Of a stretch of 64,000 nucleotides of DNA, positions 48,604 through 62,130 are shown one piece after another; position 1 is the first letter of the stretch; every line of letters begins with the position of its first letter. This DNA is from Apostichopus japonicus (lineage: Eukaryota > Echinodermata > Holothuroidea > Aspidochirotida > Stichopodidae). The stretch is from the NCBI RefSeq assembly GCF_037975245.1, contig NC_092570.1:16967418-17031417 (forward strand), read 5' to 3'. The position numbers and the translations under genes are program-made. Under the pieces are notes generated by a model. It did no database searches, was not told the DNA's origin, and saw only the letters and a list, made by a program, of their open reading frames with translations.

Positions 48604-51600
48604 CTGATGGAAGAAAAAATTGAGAGAAAATAAAAGAAAAATTAAAATTAAAATGAACTTTCATTGCATTGAAAATCTGTAAAAATGAGGTCTTCTGTGT
48701 GATTTGTCTTTAATGGATAATAATGATATAATTGAAAATAAAATATTCATAAATGAACTTTCATTTGCATTGAAACTCTGTCAAAATGAGATCTTCTTTG
48801 TGATTTGTCTTAAAAGGATAATAATGTGGGCGCGAAGCCGCGAATTAGTTTTGATATCTTTTAATCTGACCAAGGGTACTCAATAAGTTTCACAAAGGCC
48901 AAATACCACAAAACGTAACGGATTGGGTATTTACGAACGACGAAAAAAACCGAAATATCCTGTAAGAAAAGACGCGTGTACAGGCTTCTGGATGATAGAT
49001 TATTTACGTAGGAAGATACTGACCTTTGAGTGGGTCATTGGGGGCGCAGTGCAAGAATGTTGCCGGCTCTTACGCTAGAGCAGATCCGAGTGCGTATGTA
49101 GAGGAGAAGAGTAAGTGAGGAGTGATGCAAACCTCTCTAAAGAGAACAATCAGTACATACAGTAGTCTTGCACTAATCAGGTATGGACTCCATCACGTCT
49201 CTACGTAGGCTTACGATTTTAAATGGAGGTTTAGGTTAAATACTGTACAGTTCAGAGGAGCACTCAGATACCGGCCTACATTTCACAATTCTCAAAATCA
49301 GGTTTTAAGTAGTGACATTATTGTTTTTGTCCCTTTGGTCTAACGACTCAGTTTTCTCCTGAAGGCCCTTATAAATTAATCAATATTTTTTTTACTATTA
49401 ATTATTGGAAATCGCTGTATGAAATTACTATAAACCACTGCGCATGGTACTTTCATACGCTTTTCTTCTACCTTGTTTTTAGGTGTTCTTTCCTTTTTCG
49501 TTATTTTTTTATTTGATAGAAAAGACACTTCAAACATCAGAGGGGACCGTAAGCCTTACACATAAAGATTAGTTCAGTTCTCAAAAGCAACAGGACTCTT
49601 GATAACTGCAACATCTTATTGCCTTATTGTCTTATCTTATTGCCTCGAGTAAGGAATCTTTAAGCTGTTTTAGGGGGAGCTTGTTCTTCGCTATAAGATC
49701 TCTGTCAGGACGAGCTAAAAATAACGGTTGGGTAGGTATTCTCGTTTAATTCACACAAGTTCACACAGAGAATATCCTGAAGGTTGACAACCTTCAGGAA
49801 GTGCTGAAGTATGAAATATGAATAGAAAACAGGGGGAACTTCAAGACCGAGATTTGCAAACTTATTAAACATTTCTTCTGCATCTAGGGAGGAGAGTATT
49901 GGGAAGGGAGGTGAGGTTGTTGGAGTGCAAAGGGAAAAAAATACCACATGTTTTGTAGTGGTGGGGGGAGGGGGAAGGGGGAGGGAAGGAGGGTTTCTGG
50001 GCTGGAAAGTTTATGGTAAGAAGTCAGAAATGTACTCAAAATACTCAAGATTTGATCTAGGGGTATGAACTTCTTTCAACCTTGAGGAACACAGCTTTGT
50101 TTATTCTGTACATTGGACATGACAGCAGCTAATTTTTCTATAAATACTAACTTGTTTGTCCTTTGTCTATATTTTTTGTATGACACCATAGTCATTACCA
50201 TCCTGGGTTAGATATGTTTCACAGAAACAATTCTGCACAGCAATTTTTTCCCATAATGCATTATGTCTCTGCAATACAAATATACAGTACACAGTATATT
50301 GCAGTTGACGTGCGACTGCTACGTAAATCGACTGTCCATGTACATAATGCTTAATATGGTACAGTATTACCACTTAAGTTGGTAAGCAGGAAATGGGACA
50401 CGCTGCATGTTTTTTTTTTATTACGAGCAATACTTTTTTACATGTGGATAGAGATACCAGAGCCTTGCAGGGTGTGCAATGCCAATTGGTTCATTATAAT
50501 GCTGTGCTGTGTAGTATTAAATGGTTATATTGAGAGCTGACCAGTGCTGTGCTGGACATGAGAGTCAGTCAGTCAGTCAGTCAGTCAGTCAATCAGAAGC
50601 ACTGCAAAACTACTGAACTGGTGGATTAAATCTGTACACAGTGTACAGGTTACTGTCTGATTTACAGTACAAGTTACCAACAACAATAATATAATACAAC
50701 ATTTACAGTTTGATAAACTACACAAAAGTCGGTAACTTTTTGATTTACAGTGCAACTTACTAACAACAATGATTACAACATTTACTGTACAGTTTGATAA
50801 CCTACACAAAGATCTCCTGTACAAATCCGACTAAACATTTGCTTGAACAACCCTGTTTGATATATCGAACGCTTTGTTCTGTTATTTTCCACTCTATTTT
50901 CTGGCAAGATCTGTATTCAGTAAGTGCATATACCCTGTACGGTATGTATGATGGACATTGTTTTCAATGAGAATGTCCCTTCCATTTGAATGAAGGGTTC
51001 CACTGTACTGTTGACAGCTACTGTACAGCTGCAGTAAGGTATTTGTCGGGGAGAACCAATGGAGGTTTTAAAACCTTGGTAGAGCAATATAATCTCATTT
51101 CCCCCTTAACCTTGTCACTAAATATACTGTAACGTCTTGTTAACTTGTAATCCAGGAAGAGCCCTTTGTTTTGCTCTGTTGGGCTAAATGGTATTTGTCA
51201 GAAGGAACAGCCCCCTCATCCTCCCTTCTCTTCTCTCTCACTTTTCCTACCCCCCCCCCCCATATCCACCACATTCAGCTTGTCACTATTCTGTTTTGTA
51301 CACTTTTTATTATTTTTTCTTCTATGAAACAATCTTTGTGATGTATATGGATCATTGTCTTATGACAAAACGTCATCATCACACGCGGTATTTTTTAAGG
51401 AATGGCTGAGACTTTAACTATGTTGTTTACCGGTTCCGCACACGATACGGCACAGAAGTGCGCGATAAACGATATTGCTCAACAAAATTTCTGAACGACC
51501 AGCTTGAGTTTTAGGACGACTTTATATGGACGAACCAATTACGAATCAGCGATTGATTACAAATTTATGTGTGACGTCTCCAGTACCGAACCCTGCGGAA

Positions 51601-54600
51601 ACCAAATACCTGACTACAACTTGAAGAAGGGGTAATGGTTGCCACTTAGCTTCTCAAGTGCTATAGAACTTGATCATGATAATAGGTTCATATTCCACAT
51701 TTATGGCCATCACTACATGGAAATACTGAGTGGCCCTTTTAACGTACCTAGAGGTGTTAACTAGTTTGCTATGTACTGTACATGTTGTATTGACACCAGT
51801 TCCACTACACCTGTAGGCTGTTTATTTGTGTGGCGGGGGCTTCTGTATGCAGTAGAACTCAATTTCACAGCAGAATAGCGCAAGACTGTCGTTCACTTGG
51901 TTTCTACTTTTCCGGAATCAACCAGACTTTCCTCTCAACTTACGGCTATTATTTTCCACATTTGTCTCCATCATTACACATAGTTTGCTGAGTGGCACAA
52001 TTAACCCGAGAAATTCTAACTGTGTAGTTTGCTATTCGTACATGTGCAATCAAGGGCGTAGGAACCGGGGGGGCTGGGGGGGCGCCAGCCCCCCCAGTGA
52101 AAAATGTGGAGGGGCGGAAGTATCATTCCGCCCCCCCACTTCGCAAGTCAAAAAACCCCTTTTTCATTTCCAAATGAGAAAAAAATCTCATTTGGAGCAC
52201 CAAATTGCATCTAAGGCCAGGTGAAAATACAAAATTAAGTTTACAAAATGGAGTGGGTGTTGAAGTGTGCTATATTGCACCAAATTGCATCTGAGGCCAC
52301 CTGGAAATGCAAAAAAATCCAAAGGGGAGGGGGACACCCCCTCCCCTTAGACCCCTCCCCCAGGCCGGCCATCAGTCTTCAGCCCCCCCACTCAAAAGTA
52401 ACTTCCTACGCCACTGTGTGCAATGGCATGAGTTCTACTACTATCGTAAACTGTGTCACATTTGTGTCACGGGGGTTTGCGATTAAAGTCTAACTCGTTC
52501 TCACAGCAGAATAGCGAAAGACTGCTGTTGTTTTATAAACTAAACTCCGGAGTATGAACCAGCCTTTATCCATAACTCTCAACTTACAGATCGTTACCCA
52601 TGTTATCACCTCTTTTGTTTGATGTGCAATTAATATGCCGTCTCTGAATTGACGATTGGATCATATGAAGATGAGACTTACAATATACCAGGGTAAATCC
52701 CATGCACCTTAAAAACCGCCCCCCCCCCCCTCATTTACACTGTTATCTCTGAGTGTTTGTACATACTGTTCATGTTGTTTCAAGGTACTATTGTAGTTGA
52801 TATTACGCTGGGAGAGCATCCTGAATTCATGTTGATGTACAAAGTACGGTACTGTACATCCTGGTATTCTGGAAACACGGTGCCCATAATACTTACAGGA
52901 ATTCGGGTACTTTAACTTTCTATTTGGGGTCGGAGATATTACAAGCAGATAGGCACTTCCCCAAAAAGTTGACCAGTCAAGCGTTAAAGTATACACCTTC
53001 ATCTTTCATATATACTGTAAACTCTGCAGTACTTTCACCATCTACACTGTTCTGAGTGTTCAAAGTAAACAGACTTCATTAACTAAGGCTTTTTGTATTT
53101 CTAGAGCAAACAAGAAAGTAATCTTTAATAGATGGTTGTAATATATATCATAACACCCAAACTTACTGAAAGATTGAGGAAGTACTTCAGTCTCTCCATT
53201 TCTTTGGTGGGAATAAATCAACAACCCATGGAGTAAGTTATTAACAGTCGACACGAAGCAAGGAAAGGATTCCTAAATGCTCTCCTACAGTTTAAGTTAC
53301 AGTACGTTGTAAACTAATGTCATTTTCATGAAAAGAGATGCATACTGTGCAATGTGCACTGTACACTACACACTGTACACTACACATGGTGCACTGTACA
53401 TGGCGCACTGCACACTGACACTGTGCAATGTACACTGTGCACTACACACTGTGCACTGTACACCAAGCACTGTACACTGCACACTGTGCACTACACACTG
53501 TGCACTACACACTGTGCAATGGACACTGTGCAATGTACACTGACACTTAAATGACTGGGTACGTGTTCCGGGAAGTAGGGAATGGAGGGTGCAGTGAACA
53601 CTACAACATTTCCAGTCCCGTAGCTTACGTAGGTAGGTGCGTAAAGTGCAAATGTTGTTTGAGACAGGTACATGAGAGGGGATCGATGTAAACTCCAACT
53701 TTTACCATGCGGTGATTTGTTTCATGTAAATAGACCTCGGCATTTGCCCAATATAGGGTACGCTGCGCTACCTTTCAACCTCTTTTAATGGCAAGAGAGA
53801 TATTTTAAACACTGTAACAAAGGAATTGGGCATGTAAAGGTCACAAATTTCACAAACGAATCAAACACAGTGGCACATAATATTTGCTAACTATTTAAAC
53901 TTTATCTTAACCAGTCTGGTACTATAACTTCTACTATACAGTTTACATACCTGTTCACATGTCAAATTCCATTTCCGGTTCTTCCGCTACAATAGATTTT
54001 TTTTTTACCTCTCATTAAATTATCCAGAAGAAACTCCTACCCAAATCTGAGACTTCTTTCTGCTTCTGTCATAATACACACCCACCCCGCTTGTTTGGAA
54101 TTTTATCTTCTTAGGTCATCATTTTAAAAACAAAATGCATTTCCATATGTATATATATTTACTGTACATGTTCAGTGAGAAAATGCCACAAAATACTTAC
54201 AAAGGCCTCACTTTCCCGGACTAAGAAGTTACCCTCCACCGCACTCTGTAGGACGCTCTCGGACTGCGCCCTGGACAACTTTCCGTGGAACCACTCCTTC
54301 CCTGATAGGTCTTCCCTGGAGCTGTCCGTCTGATTATCTCCATCCTCCACACCATTGTCTCCATTGCTATACGGTAAACGTGAATAGACCGGTATGGCGT
54401 CCGAGATCACTTGCACATAGTTCCGGGGCACGAGCCCCACCCTACCCTCCTTGTTTCTCGCCCGCCACCACTCGGGGTCATTGTCGGGGAGTTCTATTAT
54501 GTCCAACCTTTCACCCTGGTCAAAGTTCAACTCTTCACTGTTACGACCCTGGAACGGGTACAAGGTCATCACGCCGTGAAGGAAGTCCTCCCCGGAGGAC

Positions 54601-55132
54601 ACGGACGAGGAAACGTCCTCGCCCTTGGAACTGGCGCTGGACCTATCCAGATCCTCACTTACATAGTTTGATGGGAACCAGCCCGACTTTCCGCTCACCT
54701 CGCCCTTCCACCATCCGTCCGTACATTTCTCTATCACGATCACCTTGTCGCCTTTATTTAAGGCCAGTTCGTCCTCCTGCTGGGGTTCGTATTTGAACTT
54801 GACGACTGCTATCTTAGGCGACGAGACCACGTCTGTGTTTTGTGGCGACTGGTGACGTTGGACTTGGACCGGATCCGGAGCGTTCGTGACGGACGTTTTA
54901 TGCGGCTTTGTCTTTTGCCTAATTTTACCGATAAAGCCCAGCTTCTCCCTTTTAACGTAATTGGAAGGGACGTAGCCCATTTCCCGATCGCCGCTGGTCT
55001 TCTTGACCTTCCACCAGGAGCGGCTGTCGTCTGTAAGTTCCAAGCGTTCGTTCTTCTTGATGGTGAGCTCCTCATCTTGCTTGGCAGTATAATCCCACTT
55101 GGCCACCACATATACCGGATCATTTGTCATCT
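48400..55132 (-). CDS. NCK: NCK-type SH3/SH2 adaptor protein
   Basis: Two coding exons (55132-54201 and 48603-48400) join in phase 0 to give 377 residues from the ATG at 55130, the length of human NCK1. The order is SH3 (residues ~8-59, ending GYVPSNYV), SH3 (~108-158, GWFPSNYV), SH3 (~186-241, GLVPRNYV) and SH2 (~279 to near the end; FLVRESE holds the phosphotyrosine-binding Arg, followed by HFKV and IGQKKF). NCK proteins link phosphotyrosine on receptors to actin regulators through proline-rich partners in the cytoplasm. The intron falls inside the SH2 domain just after FLVRESEAF. Exon ends show a GTAAGT donor and a CTTCCATCAG acceptor. The exon with the ATG has its own acceptor (TTTTTTCTCAG at 55133), so at least one further 5' exon exists. 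NCK1 versus NCK2 cannot be told; invertebrates usually have one gene. Confidence 0.95.
49020..49160. repeat. Dispersed repeat, related to 63610-63760
   Basis: GAGTGGGTCATTGGGGGCGC and GTAAGTGAGGAGTGATGCA match GAAGTGGGTAATTGGGGGCG and GTATGTGAGGAATGAAGCA in the same order and spacing. Confidence 0.55.
52051..52416. mobile_element. Non-autonomous hAT-type element, 366 bp
   Basis: The perfect 8-bp flanking repeat TGTGCAAT (52043-52050 and 52417-52424) and inverted ends (CAAGGGCGTAGGAA and TTCCTACGCCACTG) mark a recent hAT-type insertion. Inside are G/C runs, a hairpin CAAATGAG/CTCATTTG and a duplicated CAAATTGCATCTnAGGCCA segment. No transposase. Confidence 0.85.
53330..53560. repeat. Minisatellite ACTGTGCACTACAC
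   Basis: Roughly 14-bp and 18-bp units built from CACTGTGCACTACACACTGT, GTGCAATGTACACTG and close variants. All frames are open and repetitive; not a gene. Confidence 0.9.
54201..55132 (-). CDS. NCK: NCK first coding exon (three SH3 domains, SH2 start)
   Basis: Two bases of leader and 310 codons. The open frame continues 39 bp into the intron to a stop, but the GTAAGT donor and the phase-0 match define the end at [11 protein letters not shown] content is visibly higher than in the surroundings. Confidence 0.95.
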
Positions 55133-57157
55133 CTGAGAAAAAACGGAGAAAAGAAAAAAAATAAGATCAAATCAAATTATAAAAGCAATTATATAAAATA
55201 GCTCTACAGTATGTCAGAAAAAGTCTATGAAATTCACTTGAACATGATTGATCAAATCGAAAAAAAAAAATGATGAATCAATACCATTCTCAAATTTGAA
55301 ATCGGGAGGAATGTCCCAAAATTACATGGGTTTGAGTATTTACAAAGCAATACTGTAGATGTATGTATGTAACTTCACAAGTTCATAGTACAGTACAGTA
55401 CAGTACTGTATGTACTGCCATATATGGTACAGGACTACAGGTCTGGGGACACATTCCATGATTCTGAGTGACCGATCACTACACCCTTGCATCCACTGTC
55501 CGTCCACCACTTGGGATTATCCTGACTCCTACTGTACTGTGGTCAGAATTCATGTTTAATACTATATAAATCTTTTGTTCAAATGAATATATGACAGATG
55601 GGGCTTTACCATGTTAGAGTCAAGTCATCTTGAAGCTAATAAGTTAACCATGTATCTCTTCTATTAGCCTACAACTACTGTATACTGTTACTGAATGCAA
55701 CTTCAACTTTCTCTGAGCAGTGCAGTAGCAAATAGGTAGCAGGTGAAAAAATGCCACATGACATCTTTTTGTCACTTACAGTCACCATGCTGTGGGATGG
55801 ATGGGGACTAAAGAGGGATAAGGAAGGAAGGCTACTGAGGGGGGGGGGGGGTGAGAGGGATATGGGAGCTAACACTAGGATAGGTACAATGGTATTTATA
55901 CGTTATTGTTGAAAGACCATTAATTTGTAAAAAAAAAAAAAAATTGTGCATTAATTCTTTTAAAATAAACAAGTGTGAACATTGATGGAAACAATGTGAT
56001 ACAAGTACTGCAAAATATGATTTACATACATGTACTGTAATTGTCAACATAAGACTAACTGTACATACAGTTTTCTTACTTATCACTGAAGTTACAGACT
56101 AACTGTAAGGTTACATCCACACATACTGTATACTGTACAGGTCACAGGAAGCAATGTTGTATATACTGTATATATATGTAGCTGGATCATGATTATGCAA
56201 CAGCTCTAAAGTTATGCAAATTATCAAAATTTGCATACATGTTATAACTGACTACAGGTCTCTGAACAGATCTTGAGCATGGACAGTGTATATACATTGT
56301 ACATGACTGTTCATGCGTATATATCTACAGTACACATCGTGCACATACAGTAGGCCTATAACAGGATGTGGCACTAGTGGCTCGGCTGAACGGAAACAAA
56401 CAACATGTATGACGGACGGACGGACAAGTTTGCATGTTATTCAGTTTGAATTAGTTGTTCAAGACTAAAATAGACATGAACCCTATCATCGTCATTGAGC
56501 ATCGGCAGTTTTGCAACAGAGATACACTGTGGTGAACAACTTCCCTAGAATGCTAAAGCAAATTCCCATTTGGGAGACTATTACAGAATTAATGTTTTTT
56601 TTTTTTTTTTAATAAGGCAGAAGACTTGATCAAGTTTAAATGTGACATCATCCAGCCACATGGGCCTCAATTTTTGTATGTTTGTCCTTATCTATTACAA
56701 TGTATGTATAACATTTTCCATTTGTGTAGATGGATTTTGCAAATGCTGAGTAAGTTGTTAATCTATAATAACAAAGCTCTTGATATGACCCAATGATGGG
56801 CGTCATTTTGTTTCCTGTGTCAAAACTTTCAACTTTCGCCCTTGAAATTACGTCAAAAGAAAGACAAAATGAAAGTGAAACGTCTCAGATCCTGGTGGCA
56901 CAATGACATCACAGATAATTTACAAAATAACAGCTTGCAGACACACCTTTCAGCAAGGATATCTGCCAAATGGATCCAGATAATTCTTGGCTGTTGGGGG
57001 AAGGTGTCATATTTAAGCTATATGATTAGGTTAAGCTATATGATTAGTGGGTCTTTTAAGGTAGATTTATAGGTGCATATTAAAGTAGAATAGAGACATG
57101 TAAGAGAGGAGTGAAGTAGAAATGATAAAACTTACTGGTTTATATATTTACGAGTGA

Positions 57158-57339
57158 CCCACTTACCTGTCTCCCCACAACCTAAGCACCGCATTCTACC
57201 GTGTCTAGTATGCCCTGGTAATCTTTTAACACTGTGCACCCTTACTGACCCCTAGTGAACTCCTTCTTATGAGACCACTTCACTAGGGGTCAGTAAGGTA
57301 GAATGCGGTGCTTAGGTTGCGGGGAGACAGGTAAGTGGG
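57158..57339. mobile_element. Foldback element
   Basis: The outer arms 57158-57200 and 57297-57339 are inverted copies with one mismatch in 43 bp. The inner arms 57241-57259 and 57279-57297 are perfect over 19 bp. A 40-bp segment separates inner and outer arms only on the left, so a loop would bulge there. No coding capacity. Confidence 0.85.
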
Positions 57340-58507
57340 GAACGAAGTAAATTTGAGTGTGTTAATCAACTTCACAACAACCTACATGACCTATGACCTA
57401 TAGTTAACTAAGATGGCAACATGTTAAACTACTGCATGACACCACCACCTGTTTGTTTTGACATCAAATCAATTCAATTATTCAGTAACTCTAAATTAAA
57501 TCTCATCGTTTAGACACATTCTCACATAACTATCGATTAGTTGCAAAAGATCAATTTTTGAGTACAAGTGCTATCAAAGTCTGAGAGGGAAAAAAAAACA
57601 AAATTGATGTGTAAGGTTAAACAGACTGCAATGATGAGGTACTTTAGAATCAAAGAGTACACACAAAATTTTCCAAAAACATAATTTTAAAGATCAGATA
57701 CTTGTTCAGATGCAGTAGATTTATCAAGAATTATCAAGCTATGTAGCCTATACAGTACTGTAGTATGTTTATGCAGACCTACGTATCGTATCCCTGTGAT
57801 ATTGAAGAAAACAAGTACAGTCATGAACAACAGCACTATGTACAGTACAGTGCTACCAGCATAATTTCTCTATTCATTTGAAAATATTGAACTTTACAAA
57901 AATGCCAGAAATAACTCTCCAGAGCATTGCGTTCAAGTTTCTTCTTTCCTGATATGTGGGCGGGGAAATTCCAGTCTCGTTGACACTGTGTTGCAATCAC
58001 ATAATTACAGTATATGCTTCTAATTGCCCGGCTGTGTGGCGCGACCTGCCACGTGTGCTGTATACATTAAAACAAATGAGCCCAATTGTGAATTATGAAT
58101 ATTCATAGATCTACACCAAATTGTTAAAGTTAGACTTTATTTTAAGGAAATAAAGTATATTACATACTGTAGAAAGTTCATTCCCATGATACTATTGAAC
58201 GCACTTCTACAGTATGTATGCATTTATCCCCACTTAGGAGGGCATGATGGGTATGGGTCTTTCCTAGTGATGATCAATTGGGCAATGTTCAGACGTACAG
58301 TACGGTAAGTTATGAAAGCCCATTGACCGTATCTGCATACATCTGAGGTTCAAAGCAGCTACGATGGGGATGAGTATGTAGCTTTGTATGACTGTGGTAC
58401 TGTACCAAAGGCGGACCATGTAATCATTTACTCATCATGAGCAGTAGCATCTCATTCCAACCAAACATCCATCGTCCTTAAGACACTAGATACTTAACTT
58501 TGTTTCC

Positions 58508-58685
58508 TCCCTAACCTGTCTCCTCACGACCTCAGTACTCTTGATTTACCATACCGGTCATAGAGAGCGTACACTACAGTATGTACAGTGAGCTAACAAG
58601 GTTACCAGTTCCCCTCTAGGCACGTTATGTATACTCAGTTGTACTCAGTGTGCTGAGGTTTTGAGGCAACAGGTAAGTAAGGTAA
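58508..58685. mobile_element. Diverged foldback element, related to 57158
   Basis: CCCTAACCTGTCTCCTCACG on the left and TGAGGCAACAGGTAAGTAAGG on the right form imperfect inverted arms that resemble the arms at 57158 (ACTTACCTGTCTCCCCACAA). Size is similar (~180 bp). Confidence 0.55.
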
Positions 58686-59787
58686 ACGTATTGTTACAGT
58701 ACTCCATATTGTACGTACTAAAGAGATGCTTAGTCCAAGACAGAAAAAATTTGAGCCAAGGTAATAAATGTTTAAAACTTAAAAGTAGAAGAGGAAAGTG
58801 CATACACTGTATATAGAACTCAACTGGAGATGTCCAGCTTTAACTTTTAGAGAAGAGAGATGTATTAAAATCATCGTGTAAAATTTCAGTTTGCAACGTT
58901 ATCCACAATTTCACCTCTACTGATGCCTGTCGGCTGTGGAGACAAATTGTACATCAGTACATATTCAGGTACTCTACTTTGTCATTCATTAAACCAAAGC
59001 TTCATGTATATGTGCACAGTACTACTGTAGGCACGGTACCGACAGATTGTAACTTTTCAACCAGAACGCAGAGAGCTGTCAACTGTGGCCATCCCTGGAT
59101 AATAATGTGTTGTTTAACCACTGCCGGAGGTGAGACAGACCGATAGACTGATTCACGACTGTGTCAGACAGACGCAATTTACCAAAACCTCCAAACCCTG
59201 TGAAATTCTCTAGTTTTACTGTACATAGCTGGATTCCAACTTTTGAAGCAGATTAATTACGTCGTAATTCCCAGGTAGACTTTCAGCTGGTCACCAGAGG
59301 ACATTTTAACAGAAACTTTGCAACTATGATGCAAAATAAACTGAACATCATTAAACCCAGACACTGAAGTGCATGTGACTACAGTCTGTGACATTAATCA
59401 TGTATATTCTCATCACCTAGTTATTATAAAACTTACTTAGTGATTTTTATGTCTGTAATTCCATGTCAACTGTTTTGTGTCCCTATAAGGTGACAATGTG
59501 TATAAACTGCCTTTGCATCATGTACAGTAAAATGCACTGTACATAATACATATCAAACATCTATTACAGACTACTGTAGACTTTAAAGGCTTTTTAACTT
59601 AAAAACACTGTAAAATGAGTACTAATGTCTTTAGTGTTTGATATATATATATTAAAATTTAAAAAATTTCAAATTTTATAAAATACTGAAAGTTGCTTCA
59701 AGACTTTATACATTATAACACAATCCAAACATTTCAACATTCCCTTCCAGTGTATAAAAATTACAGTAAATTGGCTTAACTACTTAC

Positions 59788-59835
59788 CGGTTTTCATCCT
59801 CATAGTTTCTCAGACAGAAGAATTCTTTCAAAAAC
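59788..59835 (-). other. Candidate NCK 5' exon
   Basis: A GTAAGT donor ends a stretch with ATGAGGATGAAAACCG. Spliced to the AG acceptor at 55133 it would read in frame into the NCK start, adding about six residues (MRMKTE). The 5' end is unknown. It could also be a chance donor. Confidence 0.35.
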
Positions 59836-61890
59836 AATTCCTTTGAGCTCTTCCCTATTTAAATTAACAAACTTTAAATCGAATTGAAAATGAAGCTCAA
59901 CGATCTGTGGCCACACTAATGTATGGTAAAGGACTCGTTAACTCCGCAATATTGATCCAACTTCCACACATTGAAAGACAGAAACTTCTTCACTATCTGC
60001 ATTTGAAATCTATGAAATCTTTCAAGTCCATCAAACAGAAAGTATATACAAAGGAAATGAGGGAGGAAATTGAGGAAATCCCAGTTTGAAATAAATATAT
60101 AAACAAGATCCTAGTAATGTAACCAAAGATAAAATGGTAACAAAAAACCACAAAAATTGTGCAATATATGAAACTATTTCAATCCGACCTTTCACGGAAA
60201 CCATAAATAATCTGTAGATGGTTTCCAAGGCTTAGTGGTAATCCATTTAACTGAATGATAGTTTCCAAAATTGCCTGTCACTGGGGCTTTAATACTAGTC
60301 AACACAACTATAAAATATCAACTGTTTCCTGTAAACTTATGTAGCCTCCATCAATATACCTCAGCAGTTCTCCTCTGTATGTGAACGCTGAATATATATA
60401 CACCCGCATGTGTATATGTTGTCTCTGTGCAAACACATGTATATACCCACACACGCACACTAACGCAGTGCTTAACTACATCAGTAGGGAAGTTGTTCTA
60501 GTCAGTTTTCCAGAAATACCGTCAGCGCAACGGTTCCCTTTGTTGTTCCCTCTTCCTAACAATTCCCAATGGCTGAGTCACACTACTCTGTTACCACACA
60601 GTCACATCTGTGCAACACTGAGGAAATCCCAGTTACGAAAAAAAAAACATTTCCTGGACAGCTTCTTCAAGCATGCATGCAGGCTGGCTGGGAGAGCAGC
60701 TCAGTTTAATATTAAATACTACTGTGTACTGTATAGGAAGGAGGGAGGACCAAAGTCTGTGTCTGGGTTAAGGACAGGCTGGATGAGAATTGTAATACAG
60801 TATTGAACTTGTTGTTACTTGATTGGTTGTTCTGATGAGAGAGAGTCTGGTGTAGGAACTTGTGGGCTTTAATATACAGTTAAGGATACAGAGGATTCAT
60901 AGAAATGAAAATTCAACTAACAGGATGCTCTATTCAAGTCAAAATTTTTGAACCAAAACAAGTCAGCAAAAAAAGGAGGAAAACAAACACACAATATCTT
61001 TGGAATAGAAGGTGTAGAGAATGGAAATTACCTGAAGCAAACATAAACACTTTCAAGGCTTATTGGAGAGTATTTATAGCAATGAGCCTCACAGAGTTTA
61101 AGAAGGGAGTTGTACCAAAACAACTTCCTGGTTCAAGCAAGATAGGTGGAAAAACTTGTGTCTGATTGGTAGGAATTTTACATTCAGTGATACTTTTGAA
61201 AATATTCTTTTTCCCAACTGGACTGAGATACAGGAGATTGGTTGAAAGTTCTTAATCATATTTTGCAGCATTAAAGACTCTCAACTGTTTGAACTTTTTT
61301 AGAAGAAATATTCAATACCTCCAACATTTAACTGCTCCTATTGTTCAGGTTAACACTAAGTACACGAGGAAGCGCAAAACAAGAGGGGGGCTAATGTGTA
61401 GCACTAACCCTAAGAAAGGAAAAAGGGAGGGGTTGGGGAGGGGATGGGAGGAGATCGAGAGGGGAGCAGGAAGGGACGCACCTCGAGATTTCAGAAGAAT
61501 TTACAACCTAAAGTAAATAGCATGAGTTGCTTTTTTAATGGTGGCATGTGCATATTGACACCTAACATACAGTTTGGTGGGCTAGTGCTGTAAGCTAGGA
61601 AGGTTCAGTATGCTGTAAAGCCCATGTGCTGTACAATACTACAGTATGAACAGGTAACTGTGGGGTTTGCAAAAGCGTAGTCATATTATCTTTACTGAGT
61701 TTTTTGCTAAAGGACCCTGAGGCATCCTATAGAAGGCAGCACACATCAACACGAACCACGCCTGCTTGTTATTGCAGAACATTACAACGTTCTCACATAC
61801 TTGGACGGGATCCAAGTAGGGATTACTGTCACAGCATGTGATACAAATGACATACTTTTAACACGCAGGAAGTGAAACTCGGAATTCCCC
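59836..61890. other. No gene supported
   Basis: Possible upstream region of NCK. Contains short open frames with no recognisable domains and a purine run at 61375-61470. Confidence 0.4.
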
Positions 61891-61898
61891 AACATTAC

Positions 61899-62130
61899 CT
61901 AACTAATATTGCAGTTGTAAGTTCTCCTGGGAATGCCATTTGAAGTGACTGAGGTCATGCTTTTAACATTTACATTCTTCATAGGCAGAGACACTGTTAT
62001 GTACTGACACTTTGAACTGTCCGAGGAGGTATCATCAAACTCCATTCTTGAGATCTCAGTTTTGACATTTAGAAGCAGGACTTCCCCTTTGATCACAGCC
62101 TGAATCAATACAATCACGGATATATTCTTG
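61899..62130 (-). CDS. Candidate terminal exon, unrecognised
   Basis: The acceptor AAATTCTTGTGTGCAG is followed by one base and 76 open codons to TAG. The product includes VIVLIQAVIKGEVLLLN and SKCQYITVSLPMKN. Codons look plausible, but no partner exon was found and no domain is recognised. Confidence 0.22.

Larger units (their letters stand above)
48604..54200 (-). other. NCK intron
   Basis: 5.6 kb. It holds a diverged dispersed repeat (49020-49160), an (AGTC)n run at 50567, a hAT-type element at 52051-52416, a minisatellite at 53330-53560 and several poly-G/C runs. No other exon is supported. Confidence 0.75.
55133..59787 (-). other. Probable NCK 5' intron
   Basis: Follows the acceptor of the first coding exon. 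It contains poly-G and poly-T runs, frequent TACTGTA/TACAGTA words and two foldback repeats (57158-57339 and 58508-58685). No coding exon seen. Confidence 0.5.

Noticed and set aside
60905-61165. 86-codon lysine-rich plus-strand frame
   Set aside because: A-rich composition explains it; no domain or conserved feature.
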